Part shown: piece by piece, positions 1 through 11,245 of the stretch
How positions within the stretch are numbered: the stretch's first letter is position 1
Layout of the letters: every line of letters begins with the position of its first letter
Origin: Anseranas semipalmata
Lineage: Eukaryota; Chordata; Aves; Anseriformes; Anseranatidae
Direction: 5' to 3'
Assembly: GCA_013399115.1 (NCBI GenBank)
Contig: VXAA01005633.1
Span: 366,519-430,518, forward strand
DNA: 64,000 nucleotides
Program-made: the position numbers and the translations under genes
Notes under the pieces: generated by a model
What the model was told of the DNA's origin: nothing
The model's database searches: none
Seen by the model: the letters and a program-made list of their open reading frames with translations, nothing else

Positions 1-349
1 CAGGACTTCTGGCTCTGTCCTCCCTTGCTGTGTCTCTCACATTCATCCTGTGCTCCATAAACCTCCCATGCCCCACTGGGGTAAACTGTCATTTTCCCAG
101 AACCTCTCTTCTTCAAGGTTCCTTCTGACCTAGAGCAAAAGAAGCAAGAAGGTTTCTTCTGTGCAGCCCTCTTAGAGAAACATGGCATGCATTGACATAT
201 TGTTCCCACAAAGAACTACAGAAGGCCTCACAGTGAGCTCACCTCACCAAGGGAGGAGGTAGTAAGCTCATCTCACCAACTATGGTCCAGTGGTAGCTGG
301 ATTCAGCTATAAACCCCAATAACAATCTGTCTTTATTACCTGTCACCTT
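1..349. other. unique non-coding sequence
   Basis: No open frame of note, no recognisable repeat and no RNA gene. A short phrase around agctcacctcacc recurs about 40 bases later as agctcatctcacc (roughly 236-285), which is a weak local duplication. The segment ends where the CR1 element begins. Confidence 0.6.
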
Positions 350-445
350 ATAGAATCATAGAATCATAGAATGGTTTGTGGACCCTTAAAGATCATCTAG
401 TCCCCCCCCCCCCCCCCCCCCCCCCCGCCATGGACAGGGACAGTA
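350..445 (-). mobile_element. CR1 LINE, 3'-terminal fragment (5'-truncated)
   Basis: The plus strand begins with two copies of atagaatc-type octamers, the reverse complement of the ATTCTATG repeats that end CR1 elements. The conserved tail follows, read backwards: atggtttg, then cttaaagatcatctag, then a C run, then gccatgga-cagggaca. CR1 is the dominant non-LTR retrotransposon of birds and inserts as short 3' fragments. This copy keeps only about the last 95 bases of the 3' UTR and none of the coding region. The usual short C stretch (about six) has become 25 C residues, and an ambiguous base follows at 447. The orientation is certain from the terminal octamers; the inner boundary is approximate. 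Confidence 0.9.
402..426. repeat. poly-C homopolymer (25 C)
   Basis: An uninterrupted run of 25 cytosines inside the CR1 tail. Runs this long are prone to sequencing and assembly error, and the N at 447 suggests uncertain basecalls here. True length may differ. Confidence 0.95.
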
Positions 446-446
446 T

Positions 447-447
447 N
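447..447. other. ambiguous base (N)
   Basis: A single undetermined base just after the poly-C run and CR1 fragment, consistent with poor sequence quality on the far side of the homopolymer. Confidence 0.98.
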
Positions 448-677
448 GGGACAGTATACCTGGCTCCTGACCAGTACAGTGTGAATGTGACTCTTTTGGA
501 CCTGACGTGTCTTGCATGTGGTTCCCTGTTGGCTCTCAGTGCCACTTGGACTTACACAGGTAGAAACAGAGTAATTGTCTGTACCAGTAGCGCATGCATG
601 TCCTGCCATTATATTCATATAGCTATGTTTCATGTCCAGGCAAGAGATAGGAACGCTAACTGTCCATTTCCTTTCAG

Positions 678-850
678 AAACCCATCTCCTATCTGTGCAC
701 CCAGTTCTTCACAGTGGCTGCTGCTCCTCTCCATGTGTGCTCCTGCAGCCTGGGGGCACCTTCTCCCTCCAGTTTATGGTCAAATCTGGAAGCCCTTGGT
801 TTTGTGCCCCCTGAATCAGATGCTCTGAAAACGATGGCACATTCCTCAAG
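678..850 (+). other. candidate internal exon (unrecognised)
   Basis: The segment is preceded by a pyrimidine-rich acceptor (catttcctttcag) and followed by a strong donor (aag|gtgaga). One frame, starting at 678, is open across all 173 bases (57 codons plus two bases), and the first in-frame stop overlaps the donor. The putative peptide starts KPISYLCTQF and is rich in Ala, Ser, Leu and Pro; it matches no family I know. Both splice sites bounding an open frame is suggestive, but such combinations occur by chance in long non-coding DNA. It could equally be a lncRNA exon or nothing. No partner exon is identifiable. Confidence 0.2.
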
Positions 851-1012
851 GTGAGACAACCCATCTGATCTGTGTTCACATGAGTTAGACAATTTTCACA
901 TCATATTTTCCCTGGGCAGGATGGTTATTTCTGACCACCAGCTGGGAGCCTTTGGGAGCTGCAGCATCTGTAGGTGGCACTGCTACCTCCAGAAGTGAAT
1001 CTCTGTGACTTT

Positions 1013-1120
1013 GGTGAATCTGTATCTAATTTTCCTGCATGTATCCTTGTAAACAAGCATCGCTTTGGTTAATCTGTATCTAATTTTCCTGTATGTCTCC
1101 CTGTAAACAAGCATTGTGTT
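1013..1120. repeat. 54-bp tandem duplication, two copies
   Basis: Copy one (1013-1066) and copy two (1067-1120) share ggt-aatctgtatctaatttt followed by cctg-atgt-tcc-tgtaaacaagcat. They differ at scattered single positions and in the last six bases. This is a local tandem duplication old enough to have diverged, not a simple repeat. No function is evident. Confidence 0.9.
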
Positions 1121-4100
1121 TCAGTTTAACAATGATCTTAGCAGTGATGAGCAGAAAAGATGACAATACAGAGGAAGACAACAGCATGGTGACAGGAGCA
1201 GAAGAAAGCCACCTGGAAAACCTGACACATGCTCTGACCACTGGTTCATGTTTTCTGACTTTAAAATAGGAGAGGCAGGAGTACATACATCTAATGTGGC
1301 TAGAGGAGACAGAGTCAAACTAAGATGACAAAGGTGGAAATGGAACAAATGGTAAAAGATGTCATAAGAAAAGGACAGTGTGAGGGCATTAAGAGAAATA
1401 AGAGATTGGAAAGGATGCTGTTCCTCCTCAACTGCAAAGTGGTCACAATCAAGAGTAGATTTAGTGGTCAGTAGCTGCAGCATCTTTTTACTTTTTTTTT
1501 TTACTTTTTTTATGGTCTATGTGACAATAGTTTATTCTTCTAAGTCACAGAAACTCAGGATTACCTCCATTCCTACTCCAAGGCAAAACACAAATGAATA
1601 ATGAGGCTTTCCAGAAGTAGGGTGTCAGCGCAGATCTAGTTCTGAAATGGATCCAGCTTCTTGGGGAAAATACCAAACAATTCACTTAGGTTTGAATCTT
1701 TGATGTCGTTTCATTGTTTTGAGTTGATAGTTTAACAACAAATAGTTATTTCTTCCTGTGGAAATGTTATTGGGTATGGATCATTTCACACAAAGGGGTT
1801 ATTCTCCTTTGCTTGTCTTTTCTTTCCTGTGAAACAGTTAACATTGTTATTTGGAAAAAAATCAGCTACGTGATGCATTTGAATAGAAGGAAGGAGTGTT
1901 GTGACAGCTAGCCAGGGACATAGCAAGGTGCCTAGTGTGGTTGTTTTATTGTACGCTGCTCCTTTTGATTCTTCTGCAGAGTTCTGTACAAAGACAGCTG
2001 CTGCAGATTGAATAATGCATCTTGAGCATATTAGATGTATCGTGCATATTCAACGCTGAAAATAAATATCAGATTCCCATACTATTGTTCAATAAATTTG
2101 GCCCATTGTGTGTCATTTTCCAAGTGTGGTTTGTCTTTTCTCTCTTTTGCCATTTAGCATTTTATTTGCCTTTTTTCTCTCTTTAATTTTAAGATATTAC
2201 AATCATCTCAGTATTGTTCAAATGGAAACAGGACTTCCCTTCTTGCAGGGCCTGCAGGTGAACTCTGGAATAAATGGAATACAGTTGCTGTTGTCTGATA
2301 TTTACTTGGATCCGAAACTTCTTATCATTCACACCTTAACTGACCATATTTTACAATCAAGAGGCCAAATCCATGGCTGGCACAACTCCACTGAACTCAC
2401 TGGAGTTGAACTGCTTTATTGAGTTGCCTTGTGAACCTAGATATTTTAAGTGGATGTGCTATAGTCCTTGGAATGGAAATATCAATGCCTTTCAATATAG
2501 CACAACTTTAACCATAACCCCAAACTCCTTTATTTCCTCTAGGGGCATTATGTTAGTTATATTATTATGTGGGGAAGGTCTTTTCTCCAATACGCTTCAT
2601 TAGTCTGTGCTGGTAGAGAGGTTGTTCTTTGACTCTATTTCAATTGTAAAATTGGAAGCATCTCTATGACATAACCACTTTATGAGGGTATTTGAAACTG
2701 GAACTGTACTTCTGGGAATGAGATCACATCATAGGCATTGACCAGTGCGGTTATTTCATTGCTGGAAATACGTGGGGGAAATCACTTCTGAGAATTTGTT
2801 ATTTTGAAAGTGTTTCTGTGCTTTATCTCCCACCCACCTGTGAGTTCCAGCCTGGCCTTTAGCTTCTTGGACTCTCCTCTTTCCCTTCCACTCAGTCACT
2901 GTTACCTTCAGCTCATACTTCTTTTTGATTTTCCAGTTTCCAAATGAAAACATTTCTCCATGGACCTCTGAATATACATATGTTCACCAGCCTACCACCA
3001 AGGTCTCTCATTTCATGTCTCAAACTCACTCCCATCTGTCATCACCATCTCCCACTTCTGCTTATTTTAGCCATGTCTATACCAATGAATAAGGTTCAAG
3101 CACTCATCCACATTGTTGATATTGTTTAATTACTAGACTGCTTCTGCCATGCCAGCCACCACTTTTTGTGGTTAGAGATATAGGGAACAGCATGGAAGGG
3201 AGACTGTTCCCGGTGGGCAGCAAGGGTCAAACAACCTTTTCAAAGAGGATGAATTTCTGATATGTGCACATGAGCTATTATGTGTCCCTTGCTGTCCTGG
3301 ACCATTTTATATATTAGCAGACATATAGCTGATTTCTAAATGTCTAGAGGGTCGGATTATAATTTTCCTGTTCTGACTGAGAGATGGTTACCTGGACTGG
3401 AACTACCCCACAAATAACTGCTGCATATGCCGAGACGAGAACCGAGATTTCATTTCAGTTTTAGGCTGCACACACCTATGATGAAGGACTGCCTTGTCCC
3501 CTGTTTTTTGTACAGTGTTAATCCAATGAGTACCAATATAATACATGATAACAAATAATCCTATTTTTAAGTCTTAATTAAAATTACATTTCACCTTTAG
3601 AAGAAAAGTTATACCTAGTTTTTATTTATTCCTCTGGTTTTCTTGCACGTACTTACTGTATATTAATCTATAGCTCCAGCTGATATATATCCAGAAGTTG
3701 ATGGATTTTAGAAAATAAGTTTTTCATTAAGAGCAAGAAATCACAGCTCAGTTATAAAAATATTTTGAATATTTATTGCTAGTCATAGCTAAAGCCAAAT
3801 CGATGATAAAAGGCAAATCTGTTGTTGAATACCTCATAAGTTGAGCTTTATAAAGTACTTTTTGGATGATTCCATTTTTCAGAAAAATCCCTGCATTGTT
3901 TTTATCTGTGCATCTGGACACCTGGTTTTCTCTGGATATATCCTAGCAGAGACAGGAAGCATCTATACCAAAATAACAAGATAAATGAGTATGCAAAATT
4001 ACGTAGCTTTTAAGATGTAGCATCTTGAACATGTATCTATAAACTGTGAATAATATCAATACCGTTAACAGCACCCATTCTTTAAAAAAGCAAGAAACGT

Positions 4101-7100
4101 TAAATTATTACACAGGAACATGTGCCCGTACCACCAACACCACCCCCATGTGGAGGGCTAGCTAATGATAATAGTAACTTTTCAACTACTGATCTTTAAA
4201 AAAGTCTCATCCTAGTGCAAGTTATTCGTTCATGTGGACTGCTAGCAATTCTTTGTGTGTATGTTTTTGGTTGGTTTGCTGCCATGAAAAGCAAGTCTTA
4301 CTCATTTATTCAACAATCTGTGCAAATTTAACATCATTTGGTTAATGATTTCCCTGCCAAATTCAGGGAGACAATTGTACTTAACTACAAACTTCATTTT
4401 AATATCCTATTTAAAAGTCTAATCGAACCATTACTATTTTGCCTTTGATTTGTTGTATCTTTGTGTGTTGTCTTGGAGATTTTGATGTTGCTTACTTCCA
4501 GCTTTACTAATATTTATAACATGGATGGCATGTTTCTAAAAGCATAAGAGGATGGAGAAGTGCTCTCTGATGGGATACAGCTCAGGTTATGAAAGGTCTA
4601 AGGGAGCCACTTCACTTCTATAAGATGGAGATGCTCTATTAATGACAATGTTAAAAGAAAATAAATAGCTAAAACTGGAGTGTATGTTATGGCAATCATG
4701 TTCATGGAATTAGCCATGGAACTTCAGGTTCAAAAAAATGAATACTAAACCCAAGGAAAAATAAATATGTCAACATCTGCAAATAATCCCTTCTAGCAGC
4801 AAGAAAAATACATAGATTAATAATAAAAAATGGTGAGTCAACATGCATCTTCAATAAGGCAGTTTGAATGTAAAATATTAAAACACCTCTTGTAAAACAG
4901 GTCTAGTGTTTAGTGAGTACTGGGATGGGGTACTGGTTGGCAAACTGCTGCTGGAGAAGACAGTAGGATACAGTGCAGGATTTCCCAAATTCTGAAATTC
5001 AAGAGCGTGATCATCTCGTGTGCCAGGGGCCCCATTAACAATGTGGTTCTGATGCTATTAAAAAAACCACCACCACCAACAACAAAAAACAGGTTTTGCC
5101 TAGTCTAGTCACAAAATGAGAGATAAATACAGAATACAGTATTTTTTACCAGTTCCATTCCTTTTTAGTGTTGTAGCAGCAGTCATGGAAAAGACCATAA
5201 AGATGTAGGAGACTTTCAGTGTCGTTATATCCTCTGTATAGTTTATTACTGGGATGGTCAAACAACCATGCTTTACTTCTGTAACAGGAGTAAGGCATCC
5301 ATTTTCTCATGCACAAGTTGAGTAATGGTTCTGCCATATTTTATTTCTAGATTAGAGAAAATGTCACTCAATGCTCTTATTTAAAATTAGAAGGAAGAAA
5401 AACATTCCTTTCAAGTACTTAAAAAAAAAAAAAAAAAGTTAAATCTGTTAAATATCCACCGATACTCCTATGAGTTTAAAGCAAAACATGCATTGCATCT
5501 TGGATTGCCAAAGTCTATATATCATATCAGGTAACATACATTGATTTTTAGACCAAAATATTTTGCTTTTCTGTGTGGTAAACAATTTCACTTGCTTGTC
5601 TGTTCTACAGAAGACCCAGGGAAGGCTCCTGTAGCCAAGTAGCCAGGACACAGAGGTGCCCCGAGGGCAGCCCAGAGGTCTACTGAAGCATCTCACAGTA
5701 AGTGCAAAGGTAGAGGGAGATATACTGTATCTAAATGTGCATACCTGCAAACACAGAGGATTCAGCCTCCTATGGGATACTTGGAAATTATTTAGCCATC
5801 TGCTCAGCAGATCACTCAGCCCAAATATAAGCAATTTGGACAGCACATAAAGGAGATTTCTCTTGTTTTCTCTCCCACACACATTCAAAACTAATCTTGA
5901 ATTTGAGGTCTTTCATTCAAAATTATAGTCCAGTCTACAGTCCCTACTGGGAACTGACATAAAGCATTACCTATAAAAGTGATTAAAGTGTTGGTATCTG
6001 CATGTACTTCTGAGCAGCTGGTCTATATTTGATGTATATCTCTGTTCCTGGCTCCATTATAGAAAGGGACAGTACAGAATGAGCTAACTGGCAGAAATCT
6101 CTGAGGATTTTCCTTTGATATCAGCAGGAATTTTAGCAGAGTTTTCTTCCTTCTCTGCCTGCGTGGAGAAAATCCTGGCGTGCTTGAACCTGCTGTGCTT
6201 ATGGCTGCATGCGTCAGTGCTGGAATCTGCTGGGTGTTTTGTAGGTGCTCAGAAGCACCCCAGGGAAGCCAGGCTTCTCAGCCTGCTCGTGTTGGCAGTC
6301 CTGGCAGTAGCACTGGCTTCAGGACCTTCAGTGAATTTGAGCTCAGTTTGCTCTTAGGCAAACATACTTGATTATCTTCTTAACCCTTCACTTCAAGATA
6401 TTCTTCCTACCAGCTGTTATCCAGTCCTGCAAAATGCTGAGTCCTGCTGGCTATCATGGGGCTTTAGCTGGACAATTAGTTCTTTGCAGTGCTCCTGCCA
6501 CAGGCCACCACCAGAGTCAGAGGCTGAACAGCTTTGTCCAAATAGACTTATCCTTCCACTGTGAGGAAATAAAATATTCACAGTAGATTATGTTAGCTGT
6601 CTGTCTGAGTTGCTTTATCACATCCAAATAGCTGTCCTATTTTTCACACAAGCCAGCAGCCTCCCCAAGTTTCATTGCCTGTATCCATCTTAATATTATT
6701 TAAATAAAAGGAAAGGCTTTAAAATGTGAGAGAACAAGCCTAGATATTTTCCCATGGGGCACCTCTGAGCTCAATAGTATCTTCGCTTCAATATTTTTTC
6801 TGCATCTCTTTTAAGCTAACCACATCCAGACTGTGGACATGCCAGGAAATGCCATTCTGGGGCTAATTTACTGGTACTGAAAATGTTATTTCCAGAACTG
6901 TCACTTTCCAAGGGAATTTGAGCATCCACAAGTATTTCAACTGTAAGGATCCTTTTTCTGACATTTGGGATCCATCTGCACTCCAGTCCAGCTGGAACCA
7001 AACAGGCCCCATCCATCTGTAATCTCCCTGAAACTGTCCAGGACTGCCAAGGAAATTGCACTATGACCACACTGGAACCAGTGTTGGTGTTGGCTGGTAC

Positions 7101-7344
7101 GGTTCAATGCTTTGTGTGGAAAGGGATTTAAATGAGATCATTTCACTACCCTTTTGGTAAATTCCATTGGGAAACAGCTGGAGGCAATGATTTCATTGCC
7201 TTATTATTAGTTGTATTCTAGGACACAATAGAAGCAGAAAAGAATAGGGGTTGTGTCAGAATTTTATGTAAAATTGTTCTCTCCTGACCAGGCATCAGCA
7301 GCACTGGGTGAACAAAACACCGATCAGACCTGAATCCCACAGGC
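1121..7344. other. unique AT-rich non-coding DNA
   Basis: About 6.2 kb with no recognisable gene. It includes a T-rich tract near 1492-1521, a CAA/CCA-rich patch at 5061-5090 and an A17 tract at 5421-5437. The longest frames are a minus-strand frame at 5448-5888 that opens at TTG, and plus-strand frames near 6115-6371. None resembles a known protein. The patch at 6120-6360 is richer in GC than its surroundings and open in two plus frames, but no homology is visible. Confidence 0.55.
5421..5437. repeat. poly-A tract (17 A)
   Basis: Uninterrupted run of 17 adenines in AT-rich DNA. No recognisable SINE, LINE or processed gene copy precedes it, so it is annotated only as a homopolymer. Confidence 0.9.
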
Positions 7345-8200
7345 AAGCTAAAAATGGAAGGGTGCATCAAGTGGGACTCCACAGGGGCTGTTCTTGGCTT
7401 GCTATTTTCATTAACAGATGATAGAATAGAGATTATACAGATGATAGAAACCCAGAAGGGACTGCAAGAATATTTATTGCAGGGCAGCCCTTGAATGCAA
7501 AATAGTCTTGACAAATTGGAGGCCAGTATGTTATTCAACTGGCAGAAGCACTGGGTAATACACCTAGGCAGACTTGATAATCTGCACAAATACATAATGT
7601 GGACCAGACAGCTTGGTAGAACTGGAGATTACAGTGGATCAGCATCTGAACATGAGTCAATAGTATTAATCTGTTGTATGCTATTCTTCTCCTTTGCAGG
7701 CATGTAAAAGCAAGTGTAGCTGGAAAGATGGGTGAAGCTGTCTTTCAAACTCCACCTAGCTCTATTTGGACTCAGCAGCAGACTTGCCAGTTTGGGATGT
7801 TTTGGGAAAGATGGTGACCAAAGGAGGAGAGGCCAGAGGAAAGGAACTAAGAAAGATCAGAGATCTAGCAAAACCAACTAACTGGGCTGACTGAAGGAAC
7901 TGATGATGCTTAGTGTGACTAAGAGATAATGGAGGGGGAAACACAGTTACAGTCACTTAGGTATCTAAAATGCAGGTGTTGGCAGTGATTAATATAGTCT
8001 TGTGTTTTGGTCATGAAGTAACTGGTTAAATGGCTACAAAGAGAAATGAGACTAGACATTTGGAAAAACTCTCAAATTCTCCTACAGATAGGAAAGAAAT
8101 AAATCATCTGCTGAAGCAGTGAAATCTCCAGCTGTACAGATATTTAAAACAAGGGGAACAAACAGATTTGAGATAGGACACAGTTAAAGCTAATCTTGCT
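7345..8200 (+). mobile_element. ancient CR1-type LINE remnant (reverse-transcriptase C-terminal part and downstream)
   Basis: Several blocks occur in the order expected of amniote CR1 ORF2. At about 7356-7400 lies the counterpart of the GVPQGSVLG region (ggtgcatcaagtgggactcc, then acaggggctgttcttgg). At 7431-7452 lies the counterpart of the FADDT catalytic box (acagatgatagaaa). At 7500-7521 is agtcttgacaaattgg. At 7551-7573 is ctgggtaatacacctaggca. At 7628-7665 is acagtggatcagcatctgaa. At 7781-7845 lies the counterpart of the CR1 block encoding cag-ctggg-t-c-ca. At 8041-8160 is the counterpart of the region just before the 3' UTR (gaaatgagactagacatttgg, gctgtacagatatttaaaac). Many stops and indels make it a dead fossil. 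The 5' edge could reach about 7220; no terminal octamers are seen, so the 3' end is eroded. Identification is by consensus memory, without alignment. Confidence 0.8.
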
Positions 8201-8336
8201 TTGAGAGTCTCCAACTCTCTGCTCTTTCCAAGTTGGAGTAACATGGCCATAGTCTCAGCAACAGTCCTGAATAGCAGCTTTCCTGAAGTAAAACTCAAAT
8301 AAATCACTGCACTTCAGGTCCAGTCTTAAGCCTGTC

Positions 8337-8358
8337 AAAAAAAAAAAAAAAAAAAAAG
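8337..8358. repeat. poly-A tract (22 A)
   Basis: Uninterrupted run of adenines about 140 bases beyond the recognisable CR1 remnant. CR1 elements do not end in poly-A, so this is probably an independent homopolymer. Confidence 0.9.
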
Positions 8359-10472
8359 TCTACCTGAAGTGAATTAAGATTTCAAGAAGAGGATGATCTT
8401 TCAAGAAAAAAGAATCTGAGATCAATGGAAGCTGAGGTTGCTATTTATTTTAGAAGGATGAGATTGTCTTTGGCTCTGCAGAGGTAGAAGGGGAGAGTGG
8501 CATCTTCCTCTCTTGCACCTTACATTTCCATACTTAACCAAGACCCAGACCTATTTCTTTTGCTGAGAAAATACAAGGGCATTTTAAACCTATAAAAATA
8601 GAGGGATTGGCTAGACACTTTCCAGAGCTGACTTCCTGTAAGAGATAATGTTTACTAAGCCAATACTCTCCTTTGCTGTACAAAACCAATAGTAGATTAG
8701 TGCTTGTCTTGGACTCAGAGTGTTATTTGGGATCGGTCAGCTGTGTGCCCTGTGGGATGTGTTCTGGCCCTAAAGATTAGTCAAAGCATATCCTGTAAGG
8801 AAAATAGCTTCCATACCAAGCAGGACAAAATAACACAGCCAAACAAACAAAAACTTCAAAGCAATCTTCAAATAACTTCCTCAGGAGAGAAAGAAAAGGT
8901 TCCATAAACATGCCTTTCTGCATGTTCCTGAAAGTCAACAGTTTTCCTTTGTCAGGTGAAGGTGTGTCATTTGGTAAGTCAAGTAAAATGGAGCTACATT
9001 GCCATGATGGCATCTGGACCAGCTGACAGTGCAAGCTATTTTGGATTGCACTGGGGACATAGGATCTGCCTCCTTCAGAGCTGAAAGAAAAATTTCTATT
9101 GCCATGCAGAGATCCTTAGTCAGGTTCTTATTGGGAAAAATTAGACCTGAAAGAGCCAGGAACTACTTGAGGACCCTCCTCCCAAAAGAAAAAAATAATC
9201 CCAAATAAATAATTCATGTCCCTTATTAAACTGCATGGATAATGAATGACAGTCAGTGCCTTACAGATGGGATCTGCAAGAGGAAATTATTCCTGCAATC
9301 CACTGATGCCTCTCCTTTGGAGTGCTGCTGATTTGTTTAGATTTGTCATTTACATATTTCCAGCCCCTCAACTCTTCTGTGAATTGCCAGCTCTACCTCC
9401 TCTTTGCCCACAGCTGGCGGTCCACCTCTAAGCTGTGTGAAAAAATTTGCTCTCCCACAAGTACACTGTTTTGGTTTTTGTATAGTCAGTGATAAGTGTC
9501 GAGTGTAAAAGACTCTTTGATAATTTAATTCACTTTGCTGAATTATGATTCTGCATGCACCATTAGTTCAATCACAAACCAGCTACACTAAGATTAGGTC
9601 TGTTTTGCAACATGAAGCAGACAAGGCTGTTCAGTGGAGCAGTCAAGGGTGTTTAATGTTACATTTGTTGTTGAGTTTGAAAACAAACACATGCACTGAT
9701 GTACAGCAATCTGAAAGTCCTATGCAGATGTAACAGCAGTGGCATCTCGGGGGTCCTGGGCTTCTGTTCAGAGTTGGAAGTGACAGAGAGGCAGCAATGC
9801 TGAGTGAGAGTCCTGCATAGCTGTGCAACTAGTACCAGGCAGGAGCTGTGGGCAAAGTGGCTTTTCCTGACTTTGTAGGAAATCAAAGGACTCAAGAGTG
9901 AAAAGCTGGAGCTTCCGTCATGAGGACATGTCTGAGTAGCAGTGGGTTTAGAAGAACAGTATGAAAAAAAGCAGTTTAGGAGGGATGTCACTCACCTGAA
10001 TGCAGGCTTGGAATTTTGAAAGAGGAAATTCCATGTCACTGTGTTACATTTAGTATTGAATTCTGATCAACTTTCCCTTGTAATAATATTTCCCTTGACC
10101 TTAGTAGGGCAATTTGTGTCAGAGAGGTAATCTCAACTTCTCCCTCATCACTTCTCCCTCATCAGTCTTTCACACCACATTTTAACACTTACTCATGAGA
10201 GGTTGGCTGGGAAACCAAAACCAAACACCACCTAGCTGTGGCTGAGTGCCAGCCTACAGCTACAGTCTAATGCATATATTGCTTAAGAAACTCTCCAATA
10301 TTTATTTTGGAGAGAATCATCCTGATATTTTCAAAATTAGGTAGTAAAAGATTTAGCATACCCTCTTCTACTTTCCTCTTGGAGCCAGAATTTTCAAAAG
10401 GAAGTCCCCAGTCAGAAAAGTGTTCTTGGCAGGGAAATTACTTTTAACCTCTAGTACGTCGTTCACTTATGC
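8359..10472. other. unique non-coding DNA
   Basis: No gene or repeat family recognised except a 14-bp tandem duplication (acttctccctcatc twice, 10136-10163). Short frames at 8704-8907, 9246-9431 and 9659-9991 (minus) show no family features. Confidence 0.5.
10136..10163. repeat. 14-bp perfect tandem duplication
   Basis: acttctccctcatc occurs twice head-to-tail at 10136-10149 and 10150-10163, followed by ag. A short slippage-type duplication with no evident function. Confidence 0.9.
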
Positions 10473-10669
10473 TGTTAAAGCCCAGGCTGGTCAAGGGGGA
10501 AAGTCAACAACTTTATTCTTGAAGAGAGCTGCATGACACAGAGAGGGGTGAGAATTCAGTGATGACAGCTCAGAGTTATCTCAGCACTCCCTTATCAAAG
10601 AAATGGCATGAAGCCATTTTGACCAATAGGACAAGGCAAAGTCACCCCATTCGATAACCTATAGCAACA
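10473..10669 (-). mobile_element. possible retroviral LTR fragment
   Basis: Read on the minus strand, the block starts tgttgctatagg and ends ggctttaaca, so it is bounded by TG...CA with short inverted termini (tgttg/taaca). A polyadenylation signal AATAAA (plus-strand tttatt at 10512-10517) lies about 40 bases before the end. A CCAAT-type box in the form ctattggtc lies internally. This layout fits the 3' part of an LTR. Against it: the length (197 bases) is short for a complete LTR, no target-site duplication is visible, and no internal retroviral sequence adjoins. I do not recognise a named avian LTR family. Confidence 0.35.
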
Positions 10670-11119
10670 CTAAAAAATGAAAATGTTTGCAATTTACATG
10701 TGACCAAGGACAGTGAAAGAATTTTTGGTGGTAAATTTTACATCTCTTTTGTTTTCCCAGTCAATGGTAAAAGAGACAATGTAAATTGCTGGCTGTAAGT
10801 ACATATTGAGAAGCAAGAATTGAATTCATTGCTTGACATACCTTTTCTTAAATTAAACTAGAAAATATCTCACTACCCTAAAGGCTAGTGAGCTTGTAGA
10901 GCCTTGTGCTTTCCCGGTCTTTCTACAGCATAGTTTATAGATTTGAGTTGCCCCATCCAGCACATCTGCCCCCTGCGATGTCCAAGGACCTCCTCCAAAA
11001 TCTATTGAAATAAGTACAAGATCTTCAGATTAGGCCCCAACTATTAAACAAATATTAATTGATTTTTTTTGTTGTTGTTGCTTCCTGTTACAGGGTGTTG
11101 TAGGTTTCTGTTCTCTCAT

Positions 11120-11245
11120 TGTTATTTTCTAATATTTACGTTATAATAGTAGCTCAAGGTCCAGCCAGATGACTGCTGCCTTGTGCTAGGCTCTGAACAC
11201 CATACCAGAAACAAAGTCTCTGTCCCAAAGAGCTTATTGCCAATG
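11120..11245 (+). repeat. ancient amniote interspersed repeat fragment
   Basis: Contains, in order, phrases typical of a very old tetrapod repeat family common in turtles, crocodilians and birds: an AT-rich ttattttctaatattta lead, a gtagctcaaggtcca block, ttgtgctaggctctga, then gtctctgtcccaaagagctt (common form: gtccctgccccaaagagctt). The match is in phrase order with substitutions. I cannot assign the exact family (L2-, L3- or MIR-related tail). Confidence 0.55.

Noticed and set aside
4590..4660. Possible MIR core (gccacttcacttctataaga, tggagatgctctattaatga)
   Set aside because: Too short and diverged; no flanking MIR blocks in order.
5448..5888. 146-codon minus-strand frame
   Set aside because: Opens at TTG, no recognisable domain, overlapped by a plus-strand frame, and composition unlike a conserved protein.
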